Positions 1-5,045 of a stretch of 5,186 nucleotides of DNA are shown piece after piece; positions within the stretch are counted from its first letter, which is position 1; the number at the start of each line of letters is the position of its first letter. The DNA is from Gammaproteobacteria bacterium. GTDB taxonomy: Bacteria; Pseudomonadota; Gammaproteobacteria; DSM-16500. Below the pieces are notes generated by a model, which was not told the origin of the DNA, did no database searches, and saw only the letters and a list, made by a program, of their open reading frames with translations. The stretch lies in contig VFKI01000089.1 of assembly GCA_009885665.1 (NCBI GenBank), forward strand, positions 1-5,186. The letters are read 5' to 3'. The position numbers and the translations under genes are program-made.

Positions 1-112
1 ATCGAGGCAAAAATGCGTTTTAAAGCGCAGTTTACACGCAAGTAAATGAGCATTTAAAACGCATTTTTAACGAAGAGTTATCAAAAAAGACGGATCCTTG
101 GAATGTCGGATT
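1..112. repeat. Palindromic dispersed repeat, copy 1 (left end cut by window edge)
   Basis: Bases 1-105 align without a gap to 5082-5186. The first 91 bases differ at only four positions (16, 55, 76 and 83), and bases 92-99 are unrelated. The core is a perfect 16-bp inverted repeat, AAAAATGCGTTTTAAA at 9-24 against 53-68. Inside it, after a 6 by 6 unpaired stretch, a second stem pairs TTTAC (31-35) with GTAAA (42-46) around a 6-base loop. Both stems share the centre 38.5. Bases 100-112 (GGAATGTCGGATT) match, at 11 of 13 positions, the reverse complement of the left outer arm of copy 2, so the outer arm probably reaches about base 112. Its partner should lie in the roughly 36 bases before the window. 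No transposase or reading frame is present. It could be a REP/MITE-like element, a transcript-end hairpin or a protein-binding palindrome. The repeat itself is certain, its function unknown. Confidence 0.93.
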
Positions 113-233
113 CAGGATTTGGATCTCCTGCATAAATTAGGGTAATGGGAGCGCGTCAATGCAGTTTGCCGCGTACTCAGTTCCCCTGCCCTATCTTTTG
201 TAGTGGATACTTATTTATCTACAGGAATCTAGC
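113..233 (+). other. Leader region of waaA
   Basis: This is the stretch between the repeat and the waaA start. It contains a small inverted repeat, CAGGA (113-117) with TCCTG (126-130), an in-frame TAG at 201-203 that closes the waaA frame upstream, and the waaA ribosome binding site. I see no convincing sigma-70 promoter: the best pieces, TTGCCG at 166-171 and TATCTT at 192-197, are 20 bases apart, which is too far. The ATG at 145 opens a 94-codon frame that runs into waaA in another frame and has no recognisable product. Confidence 0.4.
223..227 (+). promoter_or_regulatory. Ribosome binding site of waaA
   Basis: AGGAA lies 6 bases before the GTG at 234. It decides the start: the frame is closed upstream by TAG at 201, and the next in-frame ATG (270) lacks a comparable site and would cut off most of the N-terminal membrane segment. 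Confidence 0.75.
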
Positions 234-1487
234 GTGCGCTATTTATATAGTTTTTTGTTTTACCTTGCGATGCCATTTATTTTTTTACGCTTATTATGGC
301 GCGCACGTTTTGCCAAAAATTTCCCCTATCGTTTTGCCGAGCGGCTGGGCTTTTGTCCGCATCAATTGGATAGCTGTATTTGGGTGCATGTTGTCTCATT
401 GGGTGAAACGATTGCCGCAACACCTTTAATTCGTGCGTTGCAAACGCGTTATCCTGATCAAACAATTTTGCTGACCAATATGACTGCGACGGGGCTTGCG
501 CGTGTCGCCGCCGTATTTGGTGAGAGTGTCAAAAGTGCTTGTATTCCTTATGATTTGCCGGACGCAGTCTCGCGTTTTCTAGATCGCGTCAAGCCACGTA
601 TCCTGGTGGTGATGGAAACTGAATTATGGCCAAATTTATTTGCTGCCTGTAAACGCCGCGCGATTCCGGTAGTGATTACCAATGCACGTTTATCTGAAAA
701 ATCTGCCGCGGGGTATCGGCGCATTTTGTCATTGACGCAAACCATGTTTAGTGCAATTAGTGTATTGGCATCACAAGGGCAAGCGGATGCGGAACGCTTT
801 ATTGCTTTAGGCATGCCACAAAATCGCGTGAGTATAACGGGCAGCTTGAAATTTGATTTAGAATTACCTGCGCGCCTTGCGACTGACGCACCGGCGTTGC
901 GAAGCACATTGGGAGAATCGCGTTTGATATGGGTCGCGGCAAGTACGCATCCAGGTGAAGATGAAATTATGTTGGCAGCACATGAAATTTTGCGGCAACA
1001 GTTTACTAATGCATTATTGATTTTAGTGCCGCGACACCCGGAGCGTTTTGATAGCGTGGCAAATTTGGTGCAGGAAAAAGGTTTTAGCGTGGTGCGTCGT
1101 AGTCGTGGTGCGTGTCCGTCTGATGCAGCGGTTTATCTTGGCGATAGCATGGGTGAAATGATGTTGATGTACGCTGTATGTGATGTGGCGTGTGTGGCGG
1201 GAAGTTTTGCCCAAGTGGGTGGCCATAATATGATTGAACCTGCGGCATTACATAAACCCATTGTGACGGGTCCAGTGTTGTTTAATTTTGCTGAAATCAG
1301 TGCGGCGATGTTGGCGGCGGGTGGTATGTTGCGTGTCAATAATGCGACTGAATTAGCCGCGACATTGATAAAATTATTTAGCGATGCAACGTATCGACAA
1401 CACATGGGTGATAAGGCGTTTAGTGTCGTTGAAAAAAGTCGCGGCGCGTTAAAACGGCAGTTGGATTTGATTGCCAGCCAAATTTAG
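234..1487 (+). CDS. waaA: 3-deoxy-D-manno-octulosonic acid (Kdo) transferase, WaaA/KdtA
   Basis: This inner-membrane glycosyltransferase moves Kdo from CMP-Kdo onto the lipid A precursor, the first step of LPS inner-core assembly. The protein has 417 residues, the usual family length, and is complete. Residues 3-21 form a hydrophobic N-terminal anchor, followed by basic residues and the RFAERLGF segment (33-40). The N-terminal GT-B domain has HVVSLGE at 52-58, whose Glu58 matches the family's catalytic glutamate, then MTATG (83-87) and METELWPN (127-134). The C-terminal domain has GSLKFD (203-208), STHPGEDE (237-244), PRHPERF (266-272), LGDSMGEM (302-309) and GGHNMIEPA (329-337), which form the CMP-Kdo side. 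Whether it adds one, two or more Kdo units cannot be read from the sequence. It starts with GTG behind a good ribosome binding site and stands alone on the + strand, ending 3 bases from the stop of queC. Nothing looks broken. Confidence 0.97.
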   Translation: MRYLYSFLFYLAMPFIFLRLLWRARFAKNFPYRFAERLGFCPHQLDSCIWVHVVSLGETIAATPLIRALQTRYPDQTILLTNMTATGLARVAAVFGESVKSACIPYDLPDAVSRFLDRVKPRILVVMETELWPNLFAACKRRAIPVVITNARLSEKSAAGYRRILSLTQTMFSAISVLASQGQADAERFIALGMPQNRVSITGSLKFDLELPARLATDAPALRSTLGESRLIWVAASTHPGEDEIMLAAHEILRQQFTNALLILVPRHPERFDSVANLVQEKGFSVVRRSRGACPSDAAVYLGDSMGEMMLMYAVCDVACVAGSFAQVGGHNMIEPAALHKPIVTGPVLFNFAEISAAMLAAGGMLRVNNATELAATLIKLFSDATYRQHMGDKAFSVVEKSRGALKRQLDLIASQI

Positions 1488-1490
1488 AGC

Positions 1491-2159
1491 CTAAGTATAG
1501 TGTGTGGGGTCGTCAAGTGCGGCATCGCTAAAGCCTTTTTTGCGTAAGACGCAACTGTCGCACTTGCCGCAAGCTTCGCCTGCGGCGTTGGCGCGATAAC
1601 AAGAAACTGTCAAACTGTAGTCAACGCCAAGACGAATGCCAAGTTCGATCGTTTGTTGTTTGGAAAGATGTGATAGCGGCGCGTGAATTTTGAAGCAATT
1701 TTTTTCTACGCCGATTTTGGTGGCTAGATTAGCCACTTGCTCGAAGGCTTGGATAAATGCAGGGCGACAGTCGGGATAGCCCGAATAATCGACTGCGCTG
1801 ACGCCGATAAAAATATCGGTTGCGTTGGATACTTCGGCTAATCCGAGCGCAAAAGATAAGAAGATGGTGTTACGCGCTGGCACATAGGTTGTTGGAATTT
1901 CATCGCTGCCGTTATAATCTGCCACCGTCATTTTATCATCCGTTAATGCAGAGCCGCCGAGTTGTCCGACGGGTAAATCCAATATCGTATGTGGAATCGC
2001 CATTTTTTTAGCAATGATTTTTGCGGCGTGCAATTCTGCGGAATGTTTTTGGCCATATGAAAAGCTGAGCGCAATGGGTGAAAAACCCTGTGATTTAGCA
2101 ATGGCAAGACAGGTGGTGGAATCCAGTCCGCCGGAAAAGAGGATGATGGCTTTTTTCAT
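1491..2159 (-). CDS. queC: 7-cyano-7-deazaguanine (preQ0) synthase QueC
   Basis: QueC converts 7-carboxy-7-deazaguanine to preQ0 with ATP and ammonia, in the cytoplasm, on the route to queuosine. The protein has 222 residues, normal for the family. The ATP-binding PP-loop is SGGLDST at 9-15, followed by SYGQKHSAEL (34-43), YVPARN (92-97) and AVDYSGYPDCRP (122-133). Four cysteines at 187, 197, 200 and 203 (SC...CGKCDSC) form the zinc site. The ATG at 2159 overlaps the hisS stop as ATGA, so translation is probably coupled to hisS. A purine-rich GAGAGA in the end of hisS, about 8 bases upstream, can serve as ribosome binding site. The neighbour suits the function, since tRNA-His is one of the four tRNAs that receive queuosine. 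No other queuosine gene (queD, queE, queF, tgt) is in the window. The stop is 3 bases from that of waaA, which points toward it. Confidence 0.97.
   Translation of the reverse strand: MKKAIILFSGGLDSTTCLAIAKSQGFSPIALSFSYGQKHSAELHAAKIIAKKMAIPHTILDLPVGQLGGSALTDDKMTVADYNGSDEIPTTYVPARNTIFLSFALGLAEVSNATDIFIGVSAVDYSGYPDCRPAFIQAFEQVANLATKIGVEKNCFKIHAPLSHLSKQQTIELGIRLGVDYSLTVSCYRANAAGEACGKCDSCVLRKKGFSDAALDDPTHYT
2156..2159 (-). other. hisS/queC stop-start overlap (ATGA)
   Basis: The TGA stop of hisS (2158-2156) and the ATG of queC (2159-2157) share bases in the sequence ATGA. This is the usual arrangement for termination-reinitiation coupling and ties the two genes into one transcript. Confidence 0.9.
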
Positions 2160-3421
2160 TTAATTTCTCTCGCTGCTGATATATTTCCGTTAACGTCAAT
2201 GGTTTGATACGTGGTAATGCCGCACGCCAGTAATTCCGTCAATTGTTTACCGAAATTCTTTTGACGTGGAAATAATGATGCGCCGTCAATAGCGCGTGAT
2301 GCGGCCATGACGTCTGAGATGTGGGTGGATTTATCGTAAATTAATGCAATACCCGTACTGCTGGGCGCAGAAAATAAATTTTGTTCGCTCAAAATCATCA
2401 TAATGCGATCCAAACCCAATGATATGCCGCACGCCGGCGCTTCAATGCCAGCCAAGTCATGGATCATATGGTCATAACGTCCGCCGCCCGCAATGGAAAA
2501 TGGGTAGTCGCCATAACTGATTTCAAAAATGGGGCCGGTGTAATATCCCATGCCGCGGACTAAGGTGGGATCAAATACGCAACGGTATTGGTTGTCGGCG
2601 GTCAATGTTAATTCGCGTAATAGGGCGTCAAGACCTGACACTATATTTACATCTAAATGGTCTTTTAGGCTGCCACAAAAATGTTGTAAGTCAACAGCAT
2701 TGTCGGCAGCTATTTTTTCCAGTAATACTTCCGTGGGGCGGGCATCGGCAAACAAGGCATGTAATTCTGTACGGACGCCATCAACACCAATTTTATCGAG
2801 TTTATCAAGGGTAATGAAGATTTTGTCATGTAATTCAGCGGGGAAGCCGCAGCTCGCCGCTAGCGCGGTTAATAAACGCCGATCATTAACGCGAATAATA
2901 AAATCTTTTAAATTTAATGCGCACAGTGCAGCGGCACTGGTTTGCAATAATTCGATTTCACATAAAGCCGATGTCGTGCCAATCATGTCGATATCGCATT
3001 GTTGAAATTGACGGTAACGACCTTTCTGGGGTCGTTCGGCGCGCCAGACGGGGCCGACTTGAATGGCTTTAAACAAACTGGGCAGTTTGGCGCGATGCGA
3101 AATATAGTAGCGTACCAGTGGCACGGTTAAATCAAAGCGTAAGCCTAAATCAGCGAGTGCGCCAATATTTTGCTGCGTCAACGCTTCGCTCAATGCTTCG
3201 CCACGTTTTAAGATAGGAAAAATTAATTTACTATTTTCGCCAGCGCTTTCGCGCGCCAGGAAGCTTAAATTTTCCATGGCCGGCGTTTCAATGCGTGCAA
3301 AACCATGTCGATGATAAACCGCTAAAACGGTTGCCGTGACGGCTTCACGTAATGCCATTTCTAACGGTAATAAATCACGCATGCCGCGCGGTGCTTGAAT
3401 GTTTTCTGATTTTGCTTTCAT
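2156..3421 (-). CDS. hisS: Histidine--tRNA ligase (HisRS)
   Basis: This is a cytoplasmic class II synthetase that charges tRNA-His. The product has 421 residues from the ATG at 3421. That start gives the family-typical N-terminus (APRGMRDLLP, 10-19). The frame stays open for 79 more codons, but those overlap the upstream gene. Visible motifs are LRFDLTVP (94-101), motif 2 GPVWRAERPQKGRYRQF (123-139), the histidine-binding LVRGMGYYTG (287-296), AGGGRYD (311-317) and motif 3 GISLGLDR (332-339). QQCDIDMIG (140-148), RVNDRRLL (177-184) and LDKLDKIG (205-212) are the signature of the HisRS type also seen in eukaryotes, Bacteroidetes and some Alphaproteobacteria, not the E. coli type. The anticodon-binding domain (about 356-421) is short: it ends at the strand where most relatives continue some 20 residues. 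AAGG at 3433-3436 is the likely ribosome binding site, 11 bases from the ATG. It sits 16 bases after the amidase gene and overlaps queC by 4. Confidence 0.95.
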   Translation of the reverse strand: MKAKSENIQAPRGMRDLLPLEMALREAVTATVLAVYHRHGFARIETPAMENLSFLARESAGENSKLIFPILKRGEALSEALTQQNIGALADLGLRFDLTVPLVRYYISHRAKLPSLFKAIQVGPVWRAERPQKGRYRQFQQCDIDMIGTTSALCEIELLQTSAAALCALNLKDFIIRVNDRRLLTALAASCGFPAELHDKIFITLDKLDKIGVDGVRTELHALFADARPTEVLLEKIAADNAVDLQHFCGSLKDHLDVNIVSGLDALLRELTLTADNQYRCVFDPTLVRGMGYYTGPIFEISYGDYPFSIAGGGRYDHMIHDLAGIEAPACGISLGLDRIMMILSEQNLFSAPSSTGIALIYDKSTHISDVMAASRAIDGASLFPRQKNFGKQLTELLACGITTYQTIDVNGNISAAREIK

Positions 3422-3432
3422 GGAAATTGTTA

Positions 3433-3436
3433 CCTT
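3433..3436 (-). promoter_or_regulatory. Ribosome binding site of hisS
   Basis: AAGG on the minus strand is followed by 11 bases and the ATG at 3421. The spacing is long for an ideal site, but no closer match exists. It lies in the 16-base gap after the upstream stop, which supports the start at 3421 over the longer overlapping frame. Confidence 0.5.
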
Positions 3437-3437
3437 T

Positions 3438-4088
3438 TTATATGCTTTCAACAGCGGGTGTATGTTTTGCACCCAACGTTGGGTTGAGATTTTTGGGGTC
3501 GATAATACCAACGGGTTTAATATCTGCGCAGCGTGCAAAATCGGCGGGTGCAATAAACCCTTCTTTATCATAGGGTACCGTGACGCCCACTGATTGCAAA
3601 CATAAATAAGCATATTCAGAGCAAATAAATGCACGCGGATCGATGGGGTCATTATCATGGAGATTCAGTCCAACATCGCCTAAGCCAATGCGCATGGCAA
3701 TACGAATGATTTCTTCTCGATCGTACGGATAGCCCAGTAAGCTGGTGGCAAATTTGGAAAGGTGCGCAATATTATCCGTTTTTAATTGGCTGTGGCGAGC
3801 AATCATCATTTTGCCCGGATAGCCTTTGCCGCTGGCATTATAATCGAAGACATAGCTGCTTAATGGGACGGTGCGTACGCCAACGCTTTCTACGCTTTCC
3901 AATACCATAATGCGCTCGATTGCGTCGAGGCGAATGACAAATCCGACATGGCTCCAGACACTGTGCGTCGCGCGCTGGATCAATGTGGAAAAAGCCCCTG
4001 TGCCAGAGCACAGTAAAATATCGCCAGAACAAATTTCATTACGAATTTCAAAATAAGATTTAGGGGGTAATGGTGGAAATGTTTCCAT
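3438..4088 (-). CDS. Permuted papain-like amidase/peptidase, YiiX (C92/DUF830) type
   Basis: The 216-residue protein matches the circularly permuted NlpC/P60-like fold, in which the catalytic histidine comes before the cysteine. GDILLCSG (22-29) opens the domain. WSHVGFV (45-51) holds the likely catalytic His47, and Glu64 in VLESVE fits the third catalytic-site residue. GVRTVPLSSY (70-79) and GYPYD (119-123) follow. FICSEYAY (154-161) carries the likely nucleophile Cys156. Family members hydrolyse amide or thioester bonds, but the substrate is unknown for most, and here it cannot be told. There is no signal peptide or membrane segment, so it is probably cytoplasmic, which argues against an ordinary cell-wall hydrolase. 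It is the first gene of the hisS-queC unit, 16 bases before hisS. The start is well supported by AAGGAG 9 bases upstream. The family call rests on the order and spacing of motifs; the role is open. Confidence 0.8.
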   Translation of the reverse strand: METFPPLPPKSYFEIRNEICSGDILLCSGTGAFSTLIQRATHSVWSHVGFVIRLDAIERIMVLESVESVGVRTVPLSSYVFDYNASGKGYPGKMMIARHSQLKTDNIAHLSKFATSLLGYPYDREEIIRIAMRIGLGDVGLNLHDNDPIDPRAFICSEYAYLCLQSVGVTVPYDKEGFIAPADFARCADIKPVGIIDPKNLNPTLGAKHTPAVESI

Positions 4089-4097
4089 GATTTAGTT

Positions 4098-4103
4098 CTC
4101 CTT
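4098..4103 (-). promoter_or_regulatory. Strong Shine-Dalgarno site of the YiiX-type gene
   Basis: AAGGAG on the minus strand lies 9 bases before the ATG at 4088. It is the best ribosome binding site in the window and fixes the start of the first gene of the unit. Confidence 0.85.
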
Positions 4104-4108
4104 AGGTC

Positions 4109-4138
4109 TGTATAGCTTCTCAAAAAAATCTTTTGGCA
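4109..4138 (-). promoter_or_regulatory. Possible promoter of the YiiX-type gene, hisS and queC
   Basis: On the minus strand TATACA (4114-4109) could be a -10 box, and TGCCAA (4138-4133) a weak -35 box 18 bases away. A transcript would start only a few bases before the Shine-Dalgarno site. The match is modest, so this is a candidate only. It lies just after the GC-rich hairpin, which would separate it from the glycosylase gene upstream. Confidence 0.3.
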
Positions 4139-4141
4139 TTT

Positions 4142-4185
4142 CGCGATGGGGGGCTCCGGGGGGAGAATCGCGTTTCTCCCCCCGG
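4142..4185. terminator. GC-rich perfect 12-bp hairpin with possible pseudoknot
   Basis: CCGGGGGGAGAA (4156-4167) and TTCTCCCCCCGG (4174-4185) are perfect reverse complements around a 6-base loop, TCGCGT. On the minus strand this follows the glycosylase stop by about 70 bases and precedes the YiiX-type gene, so a transcript-end role is likely. It lacks an adjacent T-run: the T7 on that strand (4128-4122) comes 27 bases after the stem, too far for a classic Rho-independent terminator. The loop holds TCGCG (4168-4172), complementary to CGCGA at 4142-4146, so an H-type pseudoknot can form. A second G6 run (4148-4153) could replace the first (4158-4163) in pairing with C6 (4178-4183). The hairpin is certain, its role inferred. 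Confidence 0.6.
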
Positions 4186-4193
4186 CTTACCCT

Positions 4194-4242
4194 TAAATTG
4201 GCGAAGCCAGTGCTGCGATTGAATGTGAGCCATTCCAATTTA
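4194..4242. repeat. Inverted repeat beside the GC-rich hairpin
   Basis: TAAATTGG (4194-4201) and CCAATTTA (4235-4242) are perfect reverse complements. Between them are two small hairpins, TGGC-GAA-GCCA (4199-4209, which shares bases with the outer arm) and GAATG (4221-4225) with CATTC (4231-4235). Together with the adjacent GC-rich hairpin, nearly the whole gap between the glycosylase and the YiiX-type gene is made of self-complementary pieces. That pattern fits a second intergenic repeat element or a structured RNA end, but only one copy is in the window. Confidence 0.5.
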
Positions 4243-4251
4243 TTTATCTGA

Positions 4252-4265
4252 GCTACTATAGTAGC
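4252..4265. repeat. 14-base perfect palindrome over the glycosylase stop codon
   Basis: GCTACTATAGTAGC reads the same on both strands and covers the last codons and the two consecutive TAG stops of the glycosylase gene. It may be chance, or part of the structured 3' region that follows. Confidence 0.5.
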
Positions 4266-4882
4266 CGCCAGACTTGCTGTAAATCCATAAAAGCGTGCAC
4301 TTTATCTGCGGGGTTGCGTAATAGCTCGGCGGGATGATAAGTGACGCGTACGGGGATGCGCGTTTCACCATAATGATGGGTTTTTTCGCGCAAAGTGTCC
4401 AGCGGCATTTGAGTATTTAATAAATGATGCGCAGCAATACGGCCAACGGCGAGTAATAAATCAGGTTTGACGTGGGCAATTTGGCGCGCTAAAAACGGCG
4501 TGCACTGGGCGATTTCAGCGGGCAGTGGCGCGTGATTTTCCGGCGGATGGCATTTTAAGAGATGGGTGATAAACACATCGCGACGTGATAACTGAATAGC
4601 GGCGAGCATGGCATCTAATAATTGACCGGCGGCGCCGACAAAGGGTTCGCCTTGGCGGTCTTCATGCGCGCCAGGCGCTTCACCAATCACCATTAAGCGC
4701 GCATGTGGGTTGCCTGTACCAAATACGGTTTGGCTGCGGCCGTGATGCAGCGGACAAGCGGTGCAGGCGGCAACTTCGCGGCGCAAGCCGTCCCAGTCGT
4801 CTGGAATGGCGGCTGAAGTGTTTTTGAGTTGCCAGGTGTCGATGCCCATGGCGCGTAAATAGTCGTGGCGGCTTAATGTCAT
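4256..4882 (-). CDS. Uracil-DNA glycosylase, family 4 (iron-sulfur type)
   Basis: This enzyme removes uracil from DNA that arises by cytosine deamination or misincorporation, starting base excision repair. The protein has 208 residues. Four cysteines at 40, 43, 111 and 127 (CTAC ... KC ... QC) have the spacing of the family's [4Fe-4S] ligands. The active-site motif is GEAPGAHEDRQGEPFVG (67-83), and YHPAELLRNP (182-191) is the second uracil/DNA-binding motif. The first about 30 residues, with YLRAMGIDTW, resemble the lead segment of gammaproteobacterial members. The start is the weak point: no Shine-Dalgarno site precedes the ATG at 4882 or the in-frame ATG at 4849 (residue 12), and the frame is open further upstream without an ATG. 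It ends with tandem TAG codons. It is probably transcribed alone, since a strong hairpin follows. Confidence 0.94.
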   Translation of the reverse strand: MTLSRHDYLRAMGIDTWQLKNTSAAIPDDWDGLRREVAACTACPLHHGRSQTVFGTGNPHARLMVIGEAPGAHEDRQGEPFVGAAGQLLDAMLAAIQLSRRDVFITHLLKCHPPENHAPLPAEIAQCTPFLARQIAHVKPDLLLAVGRIAAHHLLNTQMPLDTLREKTHHYGETRIPVRVTYHPAELLRNPADKVHAFMDLQQVWRLL

Positions 4883-5045
4883 GTGGAGAATGATAAGCTG
4901 CTGGCAGAATATAGCAATAGTTATAGCGGAATCTTTATCGCAGAAGCCTAAGAATCATCAAACTGCCGAATACTTTTCGCGCATAAAATTTATAACATAT
5001 TGATTAATAAAGACTTTTTATTTTTCAGATCGCTTGTCAGTGATT
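4883..5045. other. AT-rich gap between glycosylase gene and repeat copy 2
   Basis: This gap of about 160 bases has no supported gene. It should carry the glycosylase promoter. A 37-codon frame on the + strand from 4890 lacks a properly spaced ribosome binding site and any recognisable feature. Confidence 0.4.
4934..4961 (-). promoter_or_regulatory. Weak promoter candidate for the glycosylase gene
   Basis: On the minus strand TTGATG (4961-4956) and GATAAA (4939-4934) are 16 bases apart, each matching the sigma-70 consensus at 4 of 6 positions. TATAAC (4925-4920) is a better -10 box but has no -35 partner. In this AT-rich gap such matches are expected by chance. Confidence 0.2.

Noticed and set aside
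1..105. CRISPR repeat
   Set aside because: Only two copies exist, 5 kb apart, with genes rather than regular short spacers between them.
145..429. 94-codon + strand frame beginning before waaA
   Set aside because: It overlaps waaA in another frame, is rich in hydrophobic and aromatic residues because it reads the waaA start out of frame, and matches no family.
548..1405. Several minus-strand frames opposite waaA
   Set aside because: Antisense shadows of a complete, motif-rich gene, with no ribosome binding sites or recognisable domains.
2550..3005. 151-codon + strand frame opposite hisS
   Set aside because: It lies entirely antisense to a well-supported synthetase gene and has the composition of a mirror frame.
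3422..3658. Extended N-terminus of hisS (79 extra codons)
   Set aside because: It overlaps the YiiX-type gene, has no homology to the HisRS N-terminus, and the start at 3421 gives the family-typical beginning.
4890..5003. 37-codon + strand frame in the AT-rich gap
   Set aside because: The purine-rich GGAGA sits directly against the ATG, too close for ribosome binding, and the peptide has no recognisable feature.
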